DNA from: Ascochyta rabiei
Lineage: Eukaryota > Ascomycota > Dothideomycetes > Pleosporales > Didymellaceae
Length of the DNA: 64,000 nucleotides
Direction: 5' to 3'
Assembly: GCF_004011695.2 (NCBI RefSeq)
Contig: NC_082420.1
Coordinates: 868,001-932,000 of the forward strand
In this document: one piece after another, positions 48,575 through 60,539 of the stretch
Position numbering within the stretch: position 1 is the stretch's first letter
How the letters are laid out: every line of letters starts with the position of its first letter
The notes under the pieces: model-generated
What the model was told of the DNA's origin: nothing
Seen by the model: only the letters and a program-made list of their open reading frames with translations
Database searches by the model: none
Program-made: the position numbers and the translations under genes

Positions 48575-51500
48575 CAAAGTTGTTAACAATCAAGTTAATT
48601 AACTTGGCGTCACCAGCTTAAATTGGCTGAGTTAGCGCAATTAGAGCAGTAAATTAAATTTATTAGATTGCTGTAGAGGCTTAATTAACTCAGTTAATTA
48701 ATTTGATTAAGTAATTTAGTGTAGTAAAAGAATACTCTAGTACAAAATTAGTAAGTATCTGTTCCCTAGTCTCCTATTGCGTACTTAGAGTCTATCTTAT
48801 TGTTAGTCTACCCCTCTGTTTAGGCTCTATTTAGTTTTAAGAAACCTACGTAGATTTAGCCGCGCAGTGCCTATAGAGCTAATAATAAGTAACTATTTAC
48901 TTTACGCTGCTTAGGCTTAAGTAGATTACTAAGCTTGCTGAACATACGCTTATAACTGCTGCTATAGGCAGGGATAGTAAGCATGTTAATAGCTAACTGC
49001 GCAAGGTTAGGATATACTAGCTTAAGCTAGAGCTAATACATAACTATAGACTCTGTAGTATTACTTTTATAGTACTCCTACGTCTACTATAGCTTATACC
49101 TACGCTAGTTATTATACTTATTAGTAATAGCTATAGCGCTAGTTAGTTTAGAGTTAATAACAGCGTTAATAGCGTTGTTAATAGAGCTACCTGCTGCTAG
49201 CTTTAGGTGCTGTAGAGGTGGCTCCTTAGGCTTATACGTAGCCTAAATCTGTAGAAAGCTAGTATAGTATCTAGCTAGTAGCTTAGTTTTATCTACCTAT
49301 ACTTTCTTATAGTATAATTTGTAGTATAGGTAGAGTAGTATAGCAGTGTAGTAGTATAGTAACTTAGCAAGCTTACTGTAGTATTTGTTTAGCTTATTCT
49401 AGCTAGCGCGTATGTTAATTAGTAGGTAGTCTTTAGGTGTGTTGTACGCTTTATCGTTAACTATATTAAACACTATAGTAATATTCTTATAGGTGTTAAG
49501 TAGATAATTAAACACTAGGATAACCTTATAGCTGTCGCTAAACTTACTGTACATATTTTTGCCTTTAAGCCGCTTGGTAGCGAGCTTTAATAGCTAAAGG
49601 ACTTGCAAATAGTTAGTAAGTACCTCCTAATTAGCTGCAGTTAAGCTATTAGAGCGTATCTATAATAGCACGCTAACAGCACACGCCTTATCTTGGCTTA
49701 TCTATAGGTTATCCTTAGCAGCTTAGTAGTAGATATAGTAACTAATATAGAGGTAGAGAGGCTCTTAGAGGTAGATAGCGCGCTTAATAGTAGCTTTGTA
49801 GCTATTCTAGTAAGTAAAAACTGGCTTAATAGGCAGCATAACCTTGCGCTGCAGCTTAACTAGCAGGCTCTAATTAGCGTAGCGTTAATAATTGTCTAGT
49901 AAATTGTACTATTATAGTGTTTTAATGTAGTTAATAATTACAAAAAGTACGCTAATAGGTCCCTTATGGCGCTAAGACTCTATAAACGCTGCCTTATTAG
50001 CTGCAGTAGCTAGTAAGCTCTTATAACTCTCTTTATTGCGCCTAAATATTACCTGTTAGCTAATAAGATTTATAATATAGTAGCTGTAGCATAGTTGTAT
50101 GTTACTTATGTTTTAGTTGTAGATTTCTGTTAACCTAGCTATAGTAAGGTTATTAGGGGCGGCGTTGTTAAGAATAAAACACTCTAGTTAGCTGCTGCGT
50201 ACGCTAAATTGCTGTAGGATTAAGGTAACAACTTTGCCTATCTTCTTGCTAGTGTAGTAACCTGTTAGCTGCGGCAGAGCTAGTTGCAGGTTTCTTACTT
50301 TGCTAGTAGCGTTAGTAAAGTAAGTAATAATACCTAGAAAGGTATAATAGCTACCTTTAGCTAACTAACTGTTGAAACTTATATGAATCTTGCTAACAGC
50401 GTTAGATAAGGCCTAAGTAACCTTTAGCTGCATAAACGCGTAGACCTTTATTACAAACCTTAATACGCTGTTATAGGACACCTACAGCGCCTTCGCTACC
50501 TCTAGGTTTATAAACTCTATTATTTGCCTAAACAACAGCGTCTTAAACTTGCAGAGTAGGTAGTTATTGCTTATAAGCTATAATACAGCAGCTATATAGA
50601 AGCCTTATACATTAAAGTTACCTATAGTGTTAGCTTTTGCGCGCAGTAGCTACGAGCTATTAGTAAGTATTTAGCGCAATAATTGCTCCCTATTAGCTAT
50701 AACTAGAGCTGCTAGCTTACTGTTAGCAGTTATCTAATAAGCTGTAAGTAAGTGGTTAGCAGTAGAAGTAGTTGCGTTAGTAATGTTGTACTTACTACTG
50801 CCTTACACGCGCTGTTAATAACAAATATAGTAGATAAAAAAGACCTAATAAGGCAGCAATTTAGTAACTGTACGATACCTATAGCGATAGACCTAGCTTT
50901 TCTTCTGTAATAATTGCGCTAACAGCTTTATTAACCTAGGTAATTACTGCTAATTAAGACCTGTAAAGTTATCCGCAAGCCCTTTAAACAGCGCGTTAAC
51001 ACTATTGCTAGAGCCTAGGCTTACTAGAAGCCTCTGTGGCAGCCGCAGAATCCTCCTCTGGCGCTAACGCGTTGGCTAGCTAATTATCGCGGACTTGAGT
51101 CTCCTACAGCGCCTTAGTTACTGCTAGAGAAGCTGTTAATAGCCGGTTATAGGCAGAGAAGCTAGTGGCAATGGCGACAATAGGGACTTAATTAGTGACA
51201 ATAGCTGCTGTAATAGCTGTAATAGGCGCTGGGTAGGTAGCAGCGTAAGCTGCCTTTAGCTCTCTAACAGCCGCTAGGTAGGCTTATAGCGACGTTTGGC
51301 TAGCAATTTAGCTGCCTTAGCTGCCTTAATACTATGTTTAGGAGGTATAGTAATAAGATAATATGTACAAAGTAAGCCTATAGATAAGATAGGGTAGTAG
51401 TTAATACGTTAAAAGCAGTACGTACGCGTACGTTAATAGCTAGAGGTAACTAACTATTATAGGTAAGTAAGCTAATTAGTAGCTTAATAACAGAAAAGTA

Positions 51501-51712
51501 CGTAATAATTAATTAACAGCTGCCTTTATAACCTTACTTTTTCAATGCCTTAGCTAAGCAAGTAAGCAATTAAGTTAACTTAAGCAATCTTACAGTCTAT
51601 TGCAGCTTAAATTACTTGCAAAAACAGACGTACAGGATTAATTTGGTTAACTTGGCTATTTCTAATTAAGTCAATCAAGTTTACCAAGCCAGCTTGCTTG
51701 TTGACAACTTTG
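48575..51712 (-). mobile_element. Second hAT DNA transposon (3.1 kb)
   Basis: Inverted ends CAAAGTTGTTAACAA (48575) and the inverse of TTGTTGACAACTTTG (ending 51712). The 8-bp duplication is TTAACGGC (48567-48574) and TTGACGGC (51713-51720), differing by a single TpG-to-TpA change. Subterminal AGTTAATTAACT palindromes lie at 48592-48720. It encodes a hAT transposase on the minus strand. Confidence 0.92.
48900..51330 (-). pseudogene. hAT transposase of the second element
   Basis: Minus-strand frame with recognisable hAT core: YYTFLGIITYFTN, LALPQLTGYYTSKKIGKVV, CFILNNAAPNN (the usual Asp-Asn is Asn-Asn), CYSYYIINLISQQVIF, and later SKFSDSYKVILVFNYLLNTY and LNKYYSKL. This order is that of fungal hAT transposases. 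Many TAG/TAA codons are present, so it is non-functional. Confidence 0.85.
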
Positions 51713-51720
51713 TTGACGGC

Positions 51721-52675
51721 TGTGGGAAATTCGAGCGAACCTTTAAAAGCTCAGTGAAAGGCATCTTCTTTGTACGCAAAGACAGTGGCAAAGGTGCACT
51801 TGTATGTATAGCAGAACGGCTTCTTATCTCACACTCAACTTTTGCCGTTCACGACTGTTTCGCTTGGTTCAGCTGTCACATTACCGGTAGCGTCGCGTTG
51901 CTTCTAAGTCTTACGTTTGCAAAGACGAAGGTATGCAACAACCGCACATGTTCTTTGTCTCTCTGCTTAAATCCTGAGTTCTTGTAGGTCTCTAGTTGCT
52001 AGCGTGAGATTGCCTAAGGTAAAACTGATGTGGTAGCGAGACAAACAAACAGTGCTGATTAGTAAGCAGAAGATGTTGCTTTGCCTCTACTTGCGATTAG
52101 ACAGCTTCTAATACAGGCGTAGCCCACCTTTGTAACTGCGGAAACAATATCTGGTATAGTTAAGTTCACCACCAGGCGTACCACTCATGTAGCTGAGTGA
52201 GGAGAAAGGATGATCTGCAGCAATTGAATGAGTAATGCTGTTCTTTTTCCTAGCTTGGATAAGGACGATGTAGGGCTTGCGACAGTAGTAGTAACTTAAA
52301 GGCTGCCCTGTGGCGCATAAGGCTTGTTTCCGCTAAAAGGACAACTGTTAGTCAGATTAACTTAGAGAGGTATCGCAAAAGTTGTGCCGCACGCAGTATG
52401 TCTATTGCTATGAAGTTAAAATGGATTATGTACATTTTAGTCTGTTATAGCTGTTGTTATTTGCATATGAACGTACATTAGGTTCAACAGTAAAAGTCGA
52501 ATTAGGTCAAACACACATTTAATCACATTATGTTTGAGGATTTTGTGTATGATTTTAAAACTATCAGTAACCCAAATTAGTTGTACTAAAGCAGCGTTGA
52601 TCAGATAAACAAGCAGAAAAGTCTAATTATAAGATTTCTACTTATTATTTGCATAAATATGTCACTGTCTTGCTG
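51721..52675. other. RIP-free island of ordinary sequence (955 bp)
   Basis: Between the second hAT and the second Fot-like element the sequence keeps CAA, TGG and CAC at normal frequency (for example GCCGTTCACGACTG). A 97-codon frame (51694-51987) crosses the hAT end and is probably chance. No family motif recognised. It looks like single-copy host DNA stranded between insertions. Confidence 0.55.
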
Positions 52676-52677
52676 TA

Positions 52678-53167
52678 ACGTACCCCACAGGCGAGCCAGT
52701 CACCAGGCAAGTCGGTCACTTTTGCCAAGCCCCCACCAAACTCCACCCCATTATAGCACAAAACAACCTAAATTAGCGCTGTAAACTGTAGTACAGCCTA
52801 TAATATTATTTGGAAACTACTTCTACCTCTTTCTTAAATGTTTGTATATTATGCCTAGTCTCACTACACTGTCTATAGCGCCTTTGGGAAGGCTTACCTA
52901 CTTTAGCGCACACCTGCTTTTTTACCTTCTTACTATTACTACGCGCCCTAAACTCTTTTAGAGCTGTTAATTGCTAGCCCTCTTTAACTATTAGAGTACC
53001 TTCTTTCTTAGCCTACTTTCTTTTGTGTAATTTTTGTTATATAGCTGCCTTATTAGCAGCTTAAAGCTTAGTAATCTTCTATTTTGCTAACACTAGCTTA
53101 TACATAATTATAGCTACCCCCTTTAAGACCTTCTTAAATGCTTTAACTATAGAGGTAGGTAAGCTAT
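52678..53167 (-). mobile_element. Second Fot1-like element, terminal part with transposase C-terminus
   Basis: Begins after TA with ACGTACCCCACAGGCGAGCC, a diverged version of the first element's terminal repeat (shared CCAAGC...CACCAAACTCCACC). On the minus strand 53160-52830 matches the C-terminal Lys-rich end of the transposase at 36930-37280 (MYKLVLAK, RVRSNSKKAKKQ-like). It is interrupted at 53167 by an insertion and resumes at 55350-55394. Confidence 0.8.
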
Positions 53168-53463
53168 CAATTGATTAATTAATTAATTGATTAATTAATA
53201 AGTTTAACGTCCTGTGTAAGTATAAGACTATATAAGACAAGAGCAGTTAAGCTGCTCTAGTAATTTAAGGAGTGTGTTTCTTTAAAGGGATAGTAAATGT
53301 GTGTTCGTAGTCTAAAAGTAAGGCCCTGTGCCCTAGTTTGTTAAGAAGAGCTGTTGCCCTGTTGAATTAGGTTTGTGTAGAACTATCCTACAAGTAGGTA
53401 GTTCTAGCGTTTGTTGTTTGTTGTCTATTGCTAGCTATTGCTATTGCAGTCAACGGTCTTTAT

Positions 53464-53465
<2 letters not shown>

Positions 53466-53520
<55 letters not shown>
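53466..53520. repeat. (GTT)n microsatellite, about 18 units
   Basis: Uninterrupted TTG repeat directly left of the C2 LTR. Confidence 0.97.
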
Positions 53521-53600
53521 ATTATTGTTTGTTTGTCTATTACTATTACTAGTAGTGTTCCAGTATAGGTATCGAAGCATCTCGTTTAGCAGGCACATCA

Positions 53601-53637
<37 letters not shown>

Positions 53638-53937
53638 GAGAGCGGAGAATAGGTAGATAGGTTGATAGTAAGGTAAGGTAAGGTGTCTGTCTATTAGATG
53701 GATAGATGCCCCTCTTATACCTGGCATCTGAGGGATTGCTGAGGTTATCCCCCCTGTTCACCTGTATTACCGACGTAGTTACTCTGTGCACTAGCACAAA
53801 CCTCCCCTACCTTAACAGCATGGTCCCATCATGCTGCAATAGCTGTTACTAATACTAATCCTAATCCTAAAAATACTAATACTGATACTAATACTAACTC
53901 TAATACAGACAGATGTTAACTGTTAATAGAAAGGCGG

Positions 53938-54085
53938 TACTAGGGCGTGATTCATAGATAGCCAGATAGATAGAGGCAGAGAGACAGTGCTGAGGTGTGA
54001 CCCACGGATGGCCACTAACGATAGATAGAGGCAGTGCTGAAGTGTAACCCACAGATGGCCACTAACAACAGATAGAGGCAGTTCC
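53938..54085. repeat. ~50-bp tandem repeat in C2 (about three copies)
   Basis: Units of the form CAGTGCTGARGTGTRACCCAC, then RGATGGCCACTAAC and GATAGAGG. Confidence 0.8.
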
Positions 54086-54162
54086 TCCTGTCCAATTAGA
54101 TGCTACCAGGTGTCACCTAGCAGGTGCTGATTAGCTAGCATGTGGTATGCCTTAGAATCTAA

Positions 54163-54335
54163 CAGATCCGCCAGATCCGCCGGATGTGCTGGATCTGAGT
54201 GCTAACAGATACGCCAGATGTGCTGGATCTAAGTGCTAACAGATAGACTGGATGTGCTGGATCTAAGTGCTGACGGATACACTAGATGTGCTGGAGCTAA
54301 GTACTGCCAGGTCTACCAGATGTGCTGAGGGAGGT
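54163..54335. repeat. 34-bp tandem repeat in C2 (about five copies)
   Basis: GATGTGCTGGATCTRAGTGC followed by TAACAGATACGCCA, with 34-bp spacing, degenerating to the right. Confidence 0.85.
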
Positions 54336-54620
54336 GCTAAGGGGTGCTGAGAGGCGTGCTGAAAGGCGTGCTGATAAGTCTAATAATAACGTCCTAGTCC
54401 AGAATTAACAGGATAATTCCTGGGACGTGCCCCAGCCTTTAGAGTGGCAGATTTTCAGATAATAACGTCCTAGTCCAGAATTGACAGGATAATTCCTAGG
54501 CCGTGCCCCAGCCTTCAGAGTAGCAGAATTTCGATGTTGCCTGCTATACCGTGCCCCCTGGTTAGGTTACCATTTTGTTCTAGTATAGGTATTGAAGCAT
54601 CTCGTTTAGCAGGCACATCA

Positions 54621-54676
<56 letters not shown>

Positions 54677-55349
54677 GAGAATAGGTAGATAGGTTGATAG
54701 TAAGGTAAGGTAAGGTAAGGTAAGGTAAGGTGTCTGTCTATTAGATGGATGGATGCCCCTCTTATACCTGGCATCTGAGGGATTGCCGAGGTTATCCCCC
54801 CTGTTCACCTGTATTACCGAGGTAGTTACTCTGTGCACCGGCACACTACTTCACTAAGGTAGCAGGTATCTATAGGCCTAAGGAGAGAGCTGTTACTTTG
54901 TTCATATAGTGTTCGTATTAGGGGTAGGTTTAAGCTGTTGCTTAGTTAATTTTGTAGGGGTAGGTTAAGCTAGTGCTTAGTTAATTTTATCTAGGTATAG
55001 GAGGTTAGTATAACTAGTTATAATAGGGGGTATTTATAATATAGTAATAGCTGTGTAGCAATTATTAGGCAGGCAATAGCTATAGCTAGAAGTTCTCTAT
55101 TTATTGTACCTTTAACTGGTCTAAATCTTTAAGCGCACAGGCTATTGCAGAGATTTTATCTTAACTAAGACTAGATAACTACTCTATTTAGCTTACAATA
55201 GCTAGCGCGCCTGTTCCAGCGCCTGCACTACAAAACAGACGCTGGAAATAGATGTTAGGAAGGCATGTTCGTAATATTGGGATGAAAAATCGATGGAAAT
55301 CGACCTTTCTCTAACTATAAAAAGTTGGTGTTTGGTGTAGGTAAGCTAT

Positions 55350-55394
55350 CTATATACTTCTAAATCCTTGTCTTTACAAGCATTAATTATAACC
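55350..55394 (-). mobile_element. Continuation of the second Fot1-like element
   Basis: The inverse reads GCTTGTAAAGACAAGGATTT, then AGAAGTATATAGATAGCTTAC, aligning with the first element at about 36880-36930. It is cut by gypsy A2 at 55395. Confidence 0.65.
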
Positions 55395-55590
55395 TGTTAT
55401 AGGCTTAGACCTTGTCTAAGCCTTAAGCTAGACAGGACGGTTACGTGCCCTACAAACATATTAGAAGGACACGCAACATGTTACCTTCTTAAGAGATATA
55501 GTACTATATTAACCCTTATTATATCTTACCCTAAGGCTAGTCTATAATATTTATATCTCTTCTTCTAGAAGAACAGCTAGCACTTATACT

Positions 55591-56830
55591 ATGTTAGCTG
55601 GTTCCTAGAATAACCCCCTAGATAAATCTGTCCCCTTAACCCTTTACGAATTTATAGCCTAGATATTATAGTTTATAATAAACTTATAGTAAGCCTTAAC
55701 TGCTGCTAATAAGTATATAGTATTACTTAAATATAATAACTCTAATATATATATATTAATAGAGTTCCTAGTATAAACAGCTAATACCTGTACTAGACCT
55801 ACGTCTACAGTCCTATTATCCTTCTTAGAAGCAACGCTGTACCTATTAATGTCTACCCTAGCCCCTAACCTACCTTATAAAGTGCTGTTTTTAACGTCTA
55901 CTCTAGGCCTATATGCCCCTATATAGATATCTACAGCCTATAGGAAACCTCTTTCTATAAGTAAGGCCTTTACTAGAAACAAATCCTTATTTAAGGTATA
56001 GTAGGTTATAATAGGCTATATGCTATAGGCAGATATGTCCTTTATTAGTAGGCTATAGGACATGTTTACCTTTATATAGTTCTAGCTTAGTACGTCTGTG
56101 TAATAAGATATAGCTCTATTCTATAAGACTAGAAGTACCTAAGGTATATAGAGCCTAGAGGACTTCCTAGTATACCTAGAATTCTGCTACAGCAATAACT
56201 ACAGCTAGGAACAGGCCTAGGCAAAACTAGAAAGCATCTATTAGGGTCCTAACAAGTTATCCTTAGACTTTTTTATCTAGTTTAAGCAGCTACTAGTGTA
56301 AAGTAGCAGCCTCTACTAGGACAGAGAACAGCGCCTATTAAAGCTCTGCTAGGCTCTAAACGCAAATATCTATAATATAGTAATAAAGTAAGGAGTAACT
56401 TATATAGATTATAATATAGCTGTTATAAAGTATAAGTCTATTACTATAGACATTAAGACTATAGCTATAGAAAACTAGCTACGCTACAGCTTTACCTAGG
56501 CGCTGCCTAAGCGTAATAGGGATAGTAATATTAAGATAATAGTTATATCTATAGTGTGTACTAGCAGTAGTGCTAAGTAAGGAGGTTAGAAGTAGTCTAC
56601 TCCTAACTAGGCTATGTAGGTTCCTAATAAGGTATTTTAGTAATGCTAGGAGGCTAACCTATATACCTGTTGCAGTAAAGAGGGACATATTTACTAGAAT
56701 TATGCTAATGTAGTAGTAACTACAGTATAGGCAGTAATAATCTTAGGTAAGAAAGAGGCTAGTTTATATAGGGGAAACTAGCTACTCCTAATATAAGTCT
56801 AAGTTAGGAGTGCTATAGGAGCATATTAGC
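55591..56830 (+). pseudogene. A2 gag
   Basis: Starts at an ATG at 55591, equivalent to the A1 gag start. A zinc-knuckle remnant near 56655-56700 reads YTCCSKEGHIYQNY-like, with Cys positions changed to Tyr. Many TAG codons. Confidence 0.65.
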
Positions 56831-59800
56831 AGAGGAGACTACTAGTGCAGAGGTATTGTAGGCTGCTAGGAGAGCTATTACAGACTCTATAAACAAGCCC
56901 CTATTTAACATTCTATTATTTATTAATAGAGTAATTTAGGCTAATATACTAGTAAACTTAAGGTATAAATACTTTAGTATAGTAAGCAATAAATTTACTA
57001 CACGCTTAAGAGGAGACTTTATTAAGGTGCTGCTACAACGCTTAGCGTAAGTAGTAGGTACTAGTAGAAAGTCTATAATCTCCTATTTAGTCCTATTTAG
57101 GTATAACTTAGATAGGTAGCGCTTATAGGCTGTAGCCTACGTAGTACTAGGTCTAAGCTAGGATGTTATTTTAGGGAAGCCCTAGCTTTAATAAGAGGGT
57201 GTAGTATTAGACGTAGAAAAGGGCACACTAAGGATATAATAGGTAGGGAATCTTATAGTCTATAAGTCCTTATAGTATATAGTAAACGTTTATATAGCTC
57301 TTCTATTAGTTACTAAGTTTAATAAGACCCTAGCTTACAGGCTTTAGAAGCACCTGCCTCTAGACTAGTTTATCTCTATAAGCCTCTACAACATTACTAA
57401 AATCCTCTTAGTTTAATCCCTAGGAGCGTAAGGGATGGCAGAGGAGGTAGACCCTCTCTCCCCTAAGTATGTCTAGTTTTAGGACCTATTTAATAAGAGT
57501 AAGGCCTCTAGCCTTCTTCTATATAGGGGCTAGATAGATTACTATATATAGTTACAACACAACTAGTCTAGAAAGGAGAAGCCTCTAACCTAGGGCCCTC
57601 TGTATAATAAGCTAAGGGACTAGCTACTTAAGCTATAGAAGTAGGTGTTAGCACTAATAGATAAGGGGTAGATCTGCGCCTCCTCTTCCCTAGCAGGGGC
57701 TCTAGTCCTACTAGTTAAAAATTCCTTTAGCAGGTAGCGTATGTGCATAGAATATTACGTGCTTAATAGCATTATAATTACTAACTAGTACCTACTTCCT
57801 CTTATTAAGGAGACGTTACGTACACTAGGGGGTGCCTGCTAGTTCTCTAAGATTGATATCTATACAGCGTTTTACTAGATTTATATTATAGAAGAAGATA
57901 AGCACCTTACTATATTCTATACTTATTTTAGGCTCTTTAAGTAGCTAGTCTGCCTGTTTAGCCTAGCTAGAGCACTAGCGTCCTTCTAGCGCTACATTAA
58001 CAGTGTGCTTTAGGAAACATTAGGTAACTATACTACTATGTACCTAGATAATATCCTTATACATAGTAGCAGGTCTAGAACAGACTACTTAGGGAAGGTT
58101 AGTAGAGGTCTTACACTCTTACGTAATATAGAGCTATATTTAGATCCTAAGAAGTATATATTTATAATAAAGAAGGTATACTACCTAGGATATATTATAA
58201 AAGCTAGAAAGGACATTTATCTTAATCCTAAGAAGGTTAAGGCTATTTATAATTAGGAAGCCCTACAGTCTTTGCGCAGGGTCTGCAGTTTCCTAGGATT
58301 TACTAACTTCTACTAGGACTTTATCCTAGCCTTCTCTAATATTACTGCCCTACTTAATTAACTTATAGGGAAGGATATCCTGTTCTAGTAGGGGTAGAAG
58401 GAGGATGCGGCGTTCTACTAGCTAAAGAACGCATTTATAACAGAACTAGTCCTAGCCTAGTAGGACCCTAAGTAAGAGACACTGCTAGAGGCAGACTACT
58501 CTAGTAAGGCGTTAGGTAGCTACCTTTCCTAATAGTATAGGAAGGTACTTTGCCCTATAGTATACTACTCTACTATACTTATAACAGAATAATAGAACTA
58601 TACTATCTATAATAAGAAGTTAACTGCTGTTATAAAGTGCCTAGGGGTCTAGGCAGCTAAATTAAGGTCTATTACTAGGCTGTTTACTATCCTAACTAAC
58701 TATAAGAATCTCTAGTACTTTACTACAGCGCGCAGGCTAAGTAAGAGGCAGCACTAATAGGCAGAAGAGCTGTTATAGTTCTGTTTCTACCTTTGCTTCT
58801 GCCTAGGGCGCCTTATAGCATAACTAGATGCCCTAAGCCGCTAGAAACCAGACTATAATAGGAGGTTAGGGGGGGTCTATAGGATAATAACCCTAGTTTT
58901 ATTATTAGTAGTTAGTATACTAGGCCCTAGTATACTCTTACTTTTTATTAATATATATATATAATTATTGTAGAATAAAGGTGTTTAGTAGGACGTAGGG
59001 TATATAGTACACCTGTCTACTGTCTATAATACGACCTACTAGTTCCCTCCTAAGGCTAAGACTACTTAGTAAATTACAGATTATACGCTTAGTGCTTATA
59101 GCACACTACTATAGCGTAGGGTTACGTAGGTTCTGTGTTAGAAGCTACTTATAACTATAATAATCTAAAGGGCATATAAATCTAACCTAATAGGCTATCT
59201 AGGTGCTAATGCTATATTCTATATTATTAGACGTAACTTCTACTAAAAGGGGATGCTATAGGACGTTTAGCGTTATATCTGTAACTACTACTATTTTAGC
59301 GTATATATGTTACAGCGCTAATAGCAGGGCTTACTCTAGCTATTACCTATTACTAACTGTTTTTAGTCTTAGATTTTAATAGATTTAATAGTTAACCTCT
59401 CTTAGGCTAATAAGGACGCACTATACTATCTCTTAGTTATTACAGATTATCTCTCTAAGTATATACAGCTTAAAGTAATAACTTCTATAACTATAGAATA
59501 TTACACTAAGGTCTTCTGTAATATATAGTAGTAGTTCTAGGGCTTTCCTATCGCTATTATTACAGACTGCAGCTTAGACTAGCTAGGACATTTTTAGATA
59601 ACTCTGTGTAGCCTTATAGGGGTAGACTAGCTGCTCTCTACAGCCTATTACCTCTAGATAGATAGAGGGACAGAGTGTGCTAACTAAAAGGTGCAGGTAG
59701 TCCTATAGGTTATACCGTTATAGTTAACTTTAAACAGAATAACTAGCCTAACTGTCTTCTAGCCTGCTAACTAGCACTTAACAATTGTAACTCTTTAGTT

Positions 59801-60000
59801 ACTAGGGTTAGTTTTAACCTACTCCTCTACAGTTATAATATAGACCTCCTACAGACAATAGTGCTACTAACTATTAGCTAGAATATACTACAGGGACAGG
59901 CAGTCTATTTCCTAGACTACCTCTAGTAAGGCATAGAGCTTACTTAGGCAGCTATAGCATAGGTATAATAACACACCTAGAATATAACAGACTATAGCTG
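56830..60000 (+). pseudogene. A2 pol (truncated by B2)
   Basis: RT contains MYLDNILIHSS (58038-58070; YxDD second Asp is Asn), YLDPKKYIF and VYYLGYIIKA. An integrase core follows at about 59390-59800 (VITDYLSKY, FPIAIITD, STAYYL.IDRGTECAN). Stops throughout. Confidence 0.82.
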
Positions 60001-60492
60001 TGTTACGATCTACAGAACACAGAAAGGATTTGTCTAATTACAGTGGCTGCGGCACAGTAATTATAATAATAGAACGAACAATAAGTAAGCAACAATTACA
60101 TGTCAGCACTCAGCCAACAACTAATAGGACACGTGACCTAATTAAGGCTTAGTATAATTAGTACAATTAGTAATTAGTGTAATTAGTACTTAGTGTAATT
60201 AGAGGATACACAACACTAATTAGTCTATATTACTACTATAACTATTAAAGTATATAGTTTGTAGGAACACAACCCTTATAGTTTGTGTTTAACTTTATTA
60301 ATTAACTTTGTTATTAGAATATCTTAACACTGCTTGTAAAACAGATAGTCTACTCTATACTCTTCCTTGCAACCCTAGTTGCTACAGTCTTTAACTAGAC
60401 AACTACCCCTTTAAGAACCCCTGCACGTACTTATCCCTAAGACCTAATTAAACAATTACTTACAGACTTTGTCTAAAGTGTAAAACTTAACA
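60001..60492 (+). repeat. 5' LTR of B2 (about 492 bp)
   Basis: Aligns along its length with 30154-30637 in reverse. RIP is moderate, with GTGGCTGCGGCACAG and ACACGTGACC still present. Confidence 0.9.
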
Positions 60493-60539
60493 TTTTAAAC
60501 ACCCCTAAGTTAAGTACTTTAGGATCTTACGCTACCCCT

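Larger units (their letters stand above)
53556..54845 (-). mobile_element. C2: short non-autonomous C-type LTR element (1.3 kb)
   Basis: LTRs at 53556-53798 and 54576-54845 in the same minus orientation, TGTGC...GAACA. Downstream of the 5' LTR are the TGGTAACC primer site, the duplicated C leader and a polypurine tract (GGTAGGGGAGGTT) before the 3' LTR. The 777-bp interior has no coding frame, only tandem repeats. The LTRs differ by few substitutions and by AG and AAGGT repeat lengths. There is little RIP. The flanks (AGTAG left, CTACT right) are not a direct duplication. Confidence 0.85.
53168..55336. mobile_element. Unclassified insertion bracketed by a 13-bp direct repeat
   Basis: GTAGGTAAGCTAT occurs at 53155-53167 and 55337-55349, exactly where the Fot-like sequence is broken. 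The left end is an AT palindrome-like tail (TTGATTAATTAATTAATTGA). Without the LTR element inside it, the insertion has about 880 bp and no recognised protein. A long, variable duplication plus a simple tail could indicate a truncated LINE or a SINE on the minus strand; this is inference. Confidence 0.5.
55395..60000 (+). mobile_element. Ty3/gypsy retrotransposon A2 (same family as A1), interrupted by B2
   Basis: A 155-bp LTR at 55395-55549 (TGTTATAGGC...CTATAATA), then gag and pol on the plus strand, closely matching A1 read in reverse. It breaks off at 60000 where the B2 LTR begins. The 3' remainder lies beyond the window. It sits in the second Fot-like element, just as A1 sits in the first. 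Confidence 0.9.

Noticed and set aside
53431..53727. Open frames with poly-Asn or poly-Leu at the GTT and AG repeats
   Set aside because: They are translations of microsatellites and an LTR, with no gene evidence.
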